Below are positions 31,762-34,375 of a stretch of DNA of 34,375 nt, piece after piece; position 1 is the stretch's first letter; each line of letters begins with the position of its first letter. The position numbers and the translations under genes are program-made. The notes beneath the pieces are model-generated. The model worked only from the letters and a program-made list of their open reading frames with translations, was not told the DNA's origin and did not search any database. The stretch is from SFDP01 sp051891855. Its GTDB lineage: Bacteria > Bacillota > Clostridia > Lachnospirales > Lachnospiraceae. The DNA lies in the NCBI GenBank assembly GCA_051891855.1, contig JBJFFP010000057.1, positions 1 through 34,375 of the forward strand, read 5' to 3'.

Positions 31762-33798
31762 ATGGCATCATTAATGGGAAGCCTTTATATAGGCGTATCA
31801 GGTTTACAGACAAGCCAGAACGCGTTGAACACTACTGCACACAATATGACCAACGCAGATACCAAGGGGTATGTTCGTCAGCAGGTGCAGTTGGGTACAA
31901 GATTCTATAACACGATTGCAGTTACGCCGAAGGCCGTAGCTAATCAGCAGCTGGGGCTGGGTGTGGAATATTCAAAGGTTAAACAGGTAAGAGATTATTT
32001 TCTTGACCAGACCTACCGCAGAGAGACGGGCCGTCAGGCATTTTATGAGGTTTCTGCAACGGCAATGGAAGAGGTTGAGAACTTTTTAGATGAATTGAAC
32101 GGTGAGTCTTTTCAACTATCATTGGAAAATTTATGGACCGCGGTACAGGAATTATCCAAGGATCCCAGCAGTGCGGTAACCCAGGGGTTGCTGGTTCAGC
32201 GTTCTGCCCAGTTCCTGGAAAGAGCCCAGTCGGTCTATCAGGGACTGGTGGATTATCAGAATAACCTGAACAACCAGATTAAAGGGCAGGTAGATAAGAT
32301 CAACAACTACGCTAAGCAGATTCTGGAGCTGAACAAGCAGATTGTAAAGATTGAAGCAGGAGGTCAGGAAGAGGCCAACGATTTAAGGGATGCAAGAAAT
32401 CAGATTCTGGATGAGCTTTCCTCAATCGCCAGAATCAGCTATAGCGAAGATATTATGGGCTACGTCAGCATCCAGCTTGAAGGAGTAGATTTGGTCAAGG
32501 GAGAGATGGCCTATGAGATAGGGCTGTATACGGATAAGACAACAGGCTTTCATACGCCTTTCTGGCTTCAGAATGCCACATGGACTCTGAATGATAAGGG
32601 AAAAAAGGAGTATAACATTACCGGAGCAGAGGTTTTTGACTTAGATGCAGTCATCTCCTCCGATCTGAATACAGATATCGGAAGCCTTAAGGCTACACTG
32701 CTGGCCAGAGGTGACCACCATGCAGATTATCGGGATGTGATGGAAGACCGATATTCCAATTCCATCAGTCAGTCGGTAATCATGAATGTACAGGCGGAGT
32801 TTGATCAACTGGTTCACAACATCTGTATTGCCATGAATAAGGTGATTGCAGATGCGGCAGATGAAGCTAGCCTGAAGAACCCGGACAGCACCTATTTAAG
32901 AGAGGGAGAAGGTCTGAGGGAGGATGTGCCATTTCCCGTAACCCTTTACAAGGACACGGTCTTTGGTGAACCCAGCGTTCCTCTTTCCGTGGGCACGTCT
33001 TCCCATGAGGATTGGCTGCAATGGCAACAGGCACAACCCGGGAATGCGGGACTATTGCCATGGCAGCTGCTCGGTGATGATAGCGTTTCTTCACTTAAGG
33101 TGGAACCCGGTTACAAGGTTACCCTTTACGATGTGTGGGATCCGGTAACTAAGACTCCCAGCGTCCCCATGCTGACCATAACAGAGGGTATAACTACTCT
33201 GTGGGGCATAGATGGCGGTATATTTAATGATAGAGCCAGTGCGGTTGTTGTAGAAAAAATCGGTGGGAGTAAACCCCTCCAAATCTTTCAAAAAATCGGC
33301 TCCGATGGCTATACATGGGATGAGGGTACGGGGAAATGGGTCTATAATGAAGAAAATCCTGAAGATGCTAAATCCATTTATTCTATAGCCAATCTGGTGG
33401 TTAATCCCAAGCTGTTACAGGAACCGACCATGCTGGACTTTACCAAAATTGACGATTCGGTGGATTATGTTACCACCATGGAGAACTTGAAAAACATCTT
33501 TACCGAGGAGAGTAATGTGCTCAATCCCAATGTGAAGAAGAAGACCAGCTTTGTGAACTATTATGGAGATCTGGTGGCGCAGGTAGCTAATTCCGGTAAA
33601 GTTTATAAGAGTATTCTGATCAATCAGGAGGCCACGGTAAATGCTACCTTCAGTGCAAGAGAGCAGGTAATCGGTGTATCCAGTGATGACGAGCTTACCT
33701 CTATGGTAAAGTTTCAGAATGCCTATAATGCATCCAGCCGATACATTAATGCAATTAATGAAATGCTGGCGCATATTATCAATACTCTTGCGGTATAA
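31762..33798 (+). CDS. flgK: Flagellar hook-associated protein 1
   Basis: This 678-residue protein has the N-terminal rod-type segment GSLYIGVSGLQTSQNALNTT, the consensus NADTKGYVRQ, and a C-terminal region (FQNAYNASSRYINAINEML) that packs against it in the axial coiled coil. The central domains are longer than in E. coli FlgK (about 547 residues), as is usual in Lachnospiraceae. FlgK links the hook to the filament through FlgL and is exported by the flagellar type III system. It is transcribed from its own SigD promoter and precedes flgM, whereas the common order in Firmicutes is flgM-flgN-flgK-flgL. Confidence 0.92.
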   Translation: MASLMGSLYIGVSGLQTSQNALNTTAHNMTNADTKGYVRQQVQLGTRFYNTIAVTPKAVANQQLGLGVEYSKVKQVRDYFLDQTYRRETGRQAFYEVSATAMEEVENFLDELNGESFQLSLENLWTAVQELSKDPSSAVTQGLLVQRSAQFLERAQSVYQGLVDYQNNLNNQIKGQVDKINNYAKQILELNKQIVKIEAGGQEEANDLRDARNQILDELSSIARISYSEDIMGYVSIQLEGVDLVKGEMAYEIGLYTDKTTGFHTPFWLQNATWTLNDKGKKEYNITGAEVFDLDAVISSDLNTDIGSLKATLLARGDHHADYRDVMEDRYSNSISQSVIMNVQAEFDQLVHNICIAMNKVIADAADEASLKNPDSTYLREGEGLREDVPFPVTLYKDTVFGEPSVPLSVGTSSHEDWLQWQQAQPGNAGLLPWQLLGDDSVSSLKVEPGYKVTLYDVWDPVTKTPSVPMLTITEGITTLWGIDGGIFNDRASAVVVEKIGGSKPLQIFQKIGSDGYTWDEGTGKWVYNEENPEDAKSIYSIANLVVNPKLLQEPTMLDFTKIDDSVDYVTTMENLKNIFTEESNVLNPNVKKKTSFVNYYGDLVAQVANSGKVYKSILINQEATVNATFSAREQVIGVSSDDELTSMVKFQNAYNASSRYINAINEMLAHIINTLAV

Positions 33799-33845
33799 GC
33801 CGTTGCAGGTGCTTGGAATACAAATGAAACCGGAAATATTTTATC

Positions 33846-33872
33846 TAAAGTTTCTTTTTTTATATCCGATAA
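33846..33872 (+). promoter_or_regulatory. SigD (sigma-28) promoter of flgM
   Basis: TAAA (33846-33849), 16 nt and CCGATAA (33866-33872). It is almost the same as the promoter before flgK, including bases outside the consensus (TTATCTAAAGTTTCTTTTT before and ACATA after). The stretch 33799-33921 otherwise holds only the ribosome site. Confidence 0.85.
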
Positions 33873-33921
33873 ACATAATAAGAGAAGAGATTATAAGTTT
33901 CATGAGGTGAGGAGGAAATTT

Positions 33922-34209
33922 ATGCGAATAGATGCTTATCAACAGATTCAGCAGGTGTACGGCACACAACAGATTTATAAAATGCAGAAGGAGGAGAAGC
34001 CGGGCTTCCAGGATCGACTGCAGATCAGCAGCAAGGGAAAGGATATTCAGGCGGCAAAGCAGGCACTTGAGAATACTCCTGATGTTAGAGAAGAGGTAGT
34101 GGCTTCATTAAAGAATAGTGTGGAGTCGGGTTCCTATAAGGTGGGTGTGGAGGATTTTGCTTCCCGCCTGTTTGAGAAGTATAATGAGCTGCATTTAGGA
34201 AGCTTTTGA
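33922..34209 (+). CDS. flgM: Anti-sigma-D factor
   Basis: The 95-residue protein is of the FlgM family. It has a disordered, Gln-rich N-terminus, a central DRLQISSKGKDIQAAKQAL and a C-terminal helical SigD-binding segment (ALENTPDVREEVVASLKN, YKVGVEDFASRLFEKY). FlgM keeps SigD inactive until the hook is complete, after which it is exported. The start ATG 33922 follows AGGAGGAAATTT; an in-frame GTG upstream (33907) lacks a ribosome site. It is transcribed by SigD itself, giving negative feedback. The family match is clear although short. Confidence 0.88.
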   Translation: MRIDAYQQIQQVYGTQQIYKMQKEEKPGFQDRLQISSKGKDIQAAKQALENTPDVREEVVASLKNSVESGSYKVGVEDFASRLFEKYNELHLGSF

Positions 34210-34254
34210 GGGCTGTACCCCTTCGAAAAAGCTAATTTTCAGGAGGTAATTTAA

Positions 34255-34375
34255 GTGGCCAGTTTGATGGAGAATTTAATTTCAGTATTAAAGGACGAAG
34301 CGGAAGAATATAACAATTTACTGGAATTATCCATGAAGAAGACTCCCGTCATTATAGAGGGAGATTTAGAAGGCT
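34255..34375 (+). CDS. flgN: FlgN-like flagellar export chaperone, N-terminal part (cut by window end)
   Basis: A GTG start at 34255 with AGGAGG 8 nt upstream opens a frame of 40 codons running off the window. The visible residues (MASLMENLISVLKDEAEEYNN, reading the start as Met) form an acidic helix like the N-terminus of FlgN, the chaperone that holds FlgK and FlgL before export. It follows flgM, the common position of flgN. Assignment rests on position and helix character, not on a full protein. Confidence 0.7.
   Translation, partial: MASLMENLISVLKDEAEEYNNLLELSMKKTPVIIEGDLEG

Noticed and set aside
1..34375. CRISPR array, tRNA, rRNA or known riboswitch
   Set aside because: I looked for regularly spaced repeats, cloverleaf-like ends and known aptamer cores and saw none; this is a visual search only.

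Overview
This window is a chromosomal segment of a low-to-mid GC, flagellated anaerobic Firmicute, most likely a motile Lachnospiraceae (Clostridia). The basis is the AAGGAGG ribosome sites, TTGACA-N17-TATAAT promoters, a FabK-type enoyl reductase, a MarR regulator closing the fatty-acid operon, SigD flagellar promoters and several Lachnospiraceae-style proteins (EFR1 ferredoxin, CgeB-like glycosyltransferase). The genus cannot be fixed from the sequence alone.

Layout. (1) 1-3.6 kb is an AT-rich, decayed accessory island. It holds a gene 3' end, a long non-coding stretch with a possible integrase tail and a hairpin repeat, an intact AbiEi/AbiEii type IV toxin-antitoxin (abortive infection) pair with its own promoter and dyads, an OLD-family nuclease ruined by an internal deletion, and a MerR fragment. 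(2) 3.7-6.5 kb has a PLD/cardiolipin-synthase-like protein converging on a CgeB-like glycosyltransferase. (3) 6.6-16.9 kb is a complete type II fatty-acid operon: acpP-accB-accC-accD-accA-fabH-fabK-fabD-fabG-fabF-fabZ-marR(fabT-like)-tdk. It runs from one strong promoter flanked by repeated ATTTA-N2-TAAAT dyads to one strong terminator. (4) 17.0-22.5 kb is a probable cystine/sulfur amino-acid operon: two ABC permeases, an ATPase, a lipoprotein, a trans-sulfuration PLP enzyme and a PatB/MalY C-S lyase. (5) 22.5-28.7 kb is a mixed block: a flavodoxin-ferredoxin, a Ca2+-type P-ATPase divergent from a TetR regulator, a radical-SAM/SPASM-like protein without the expected cysteine triad, and an orotate-PRTase-like protein without the acidic PRPP pair. 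(6) 28.8-34.4 kb has an aromatic-acid-exporter-type membrane protein, a chemoreceptor and the beginning of a flagellar late-gene cluster: flgK, flgM and the start of flgN, with near-identical SigD promoters ahead of flgK and flgM.

How the parts work together. AccABCD makes malonyl-CoA, FabD loads it on AcpP, FabH starts and FabF/G/Z/K elongate. The MarR protein encoded at the end of the operon is the natural candidate for binding the promoter dyads. The ABC importer would deliver cystine or a related thiol amino acid to the two PLP lyases. FlgM is the anti-SigD factor, made from the same class of promoter that it controls. No clearly new system is proven here. The best leads for new biology are the fab operator architecture, the two enzyme-like proteins with missing catalytic residues, and a flgK placed upstream of flgM.
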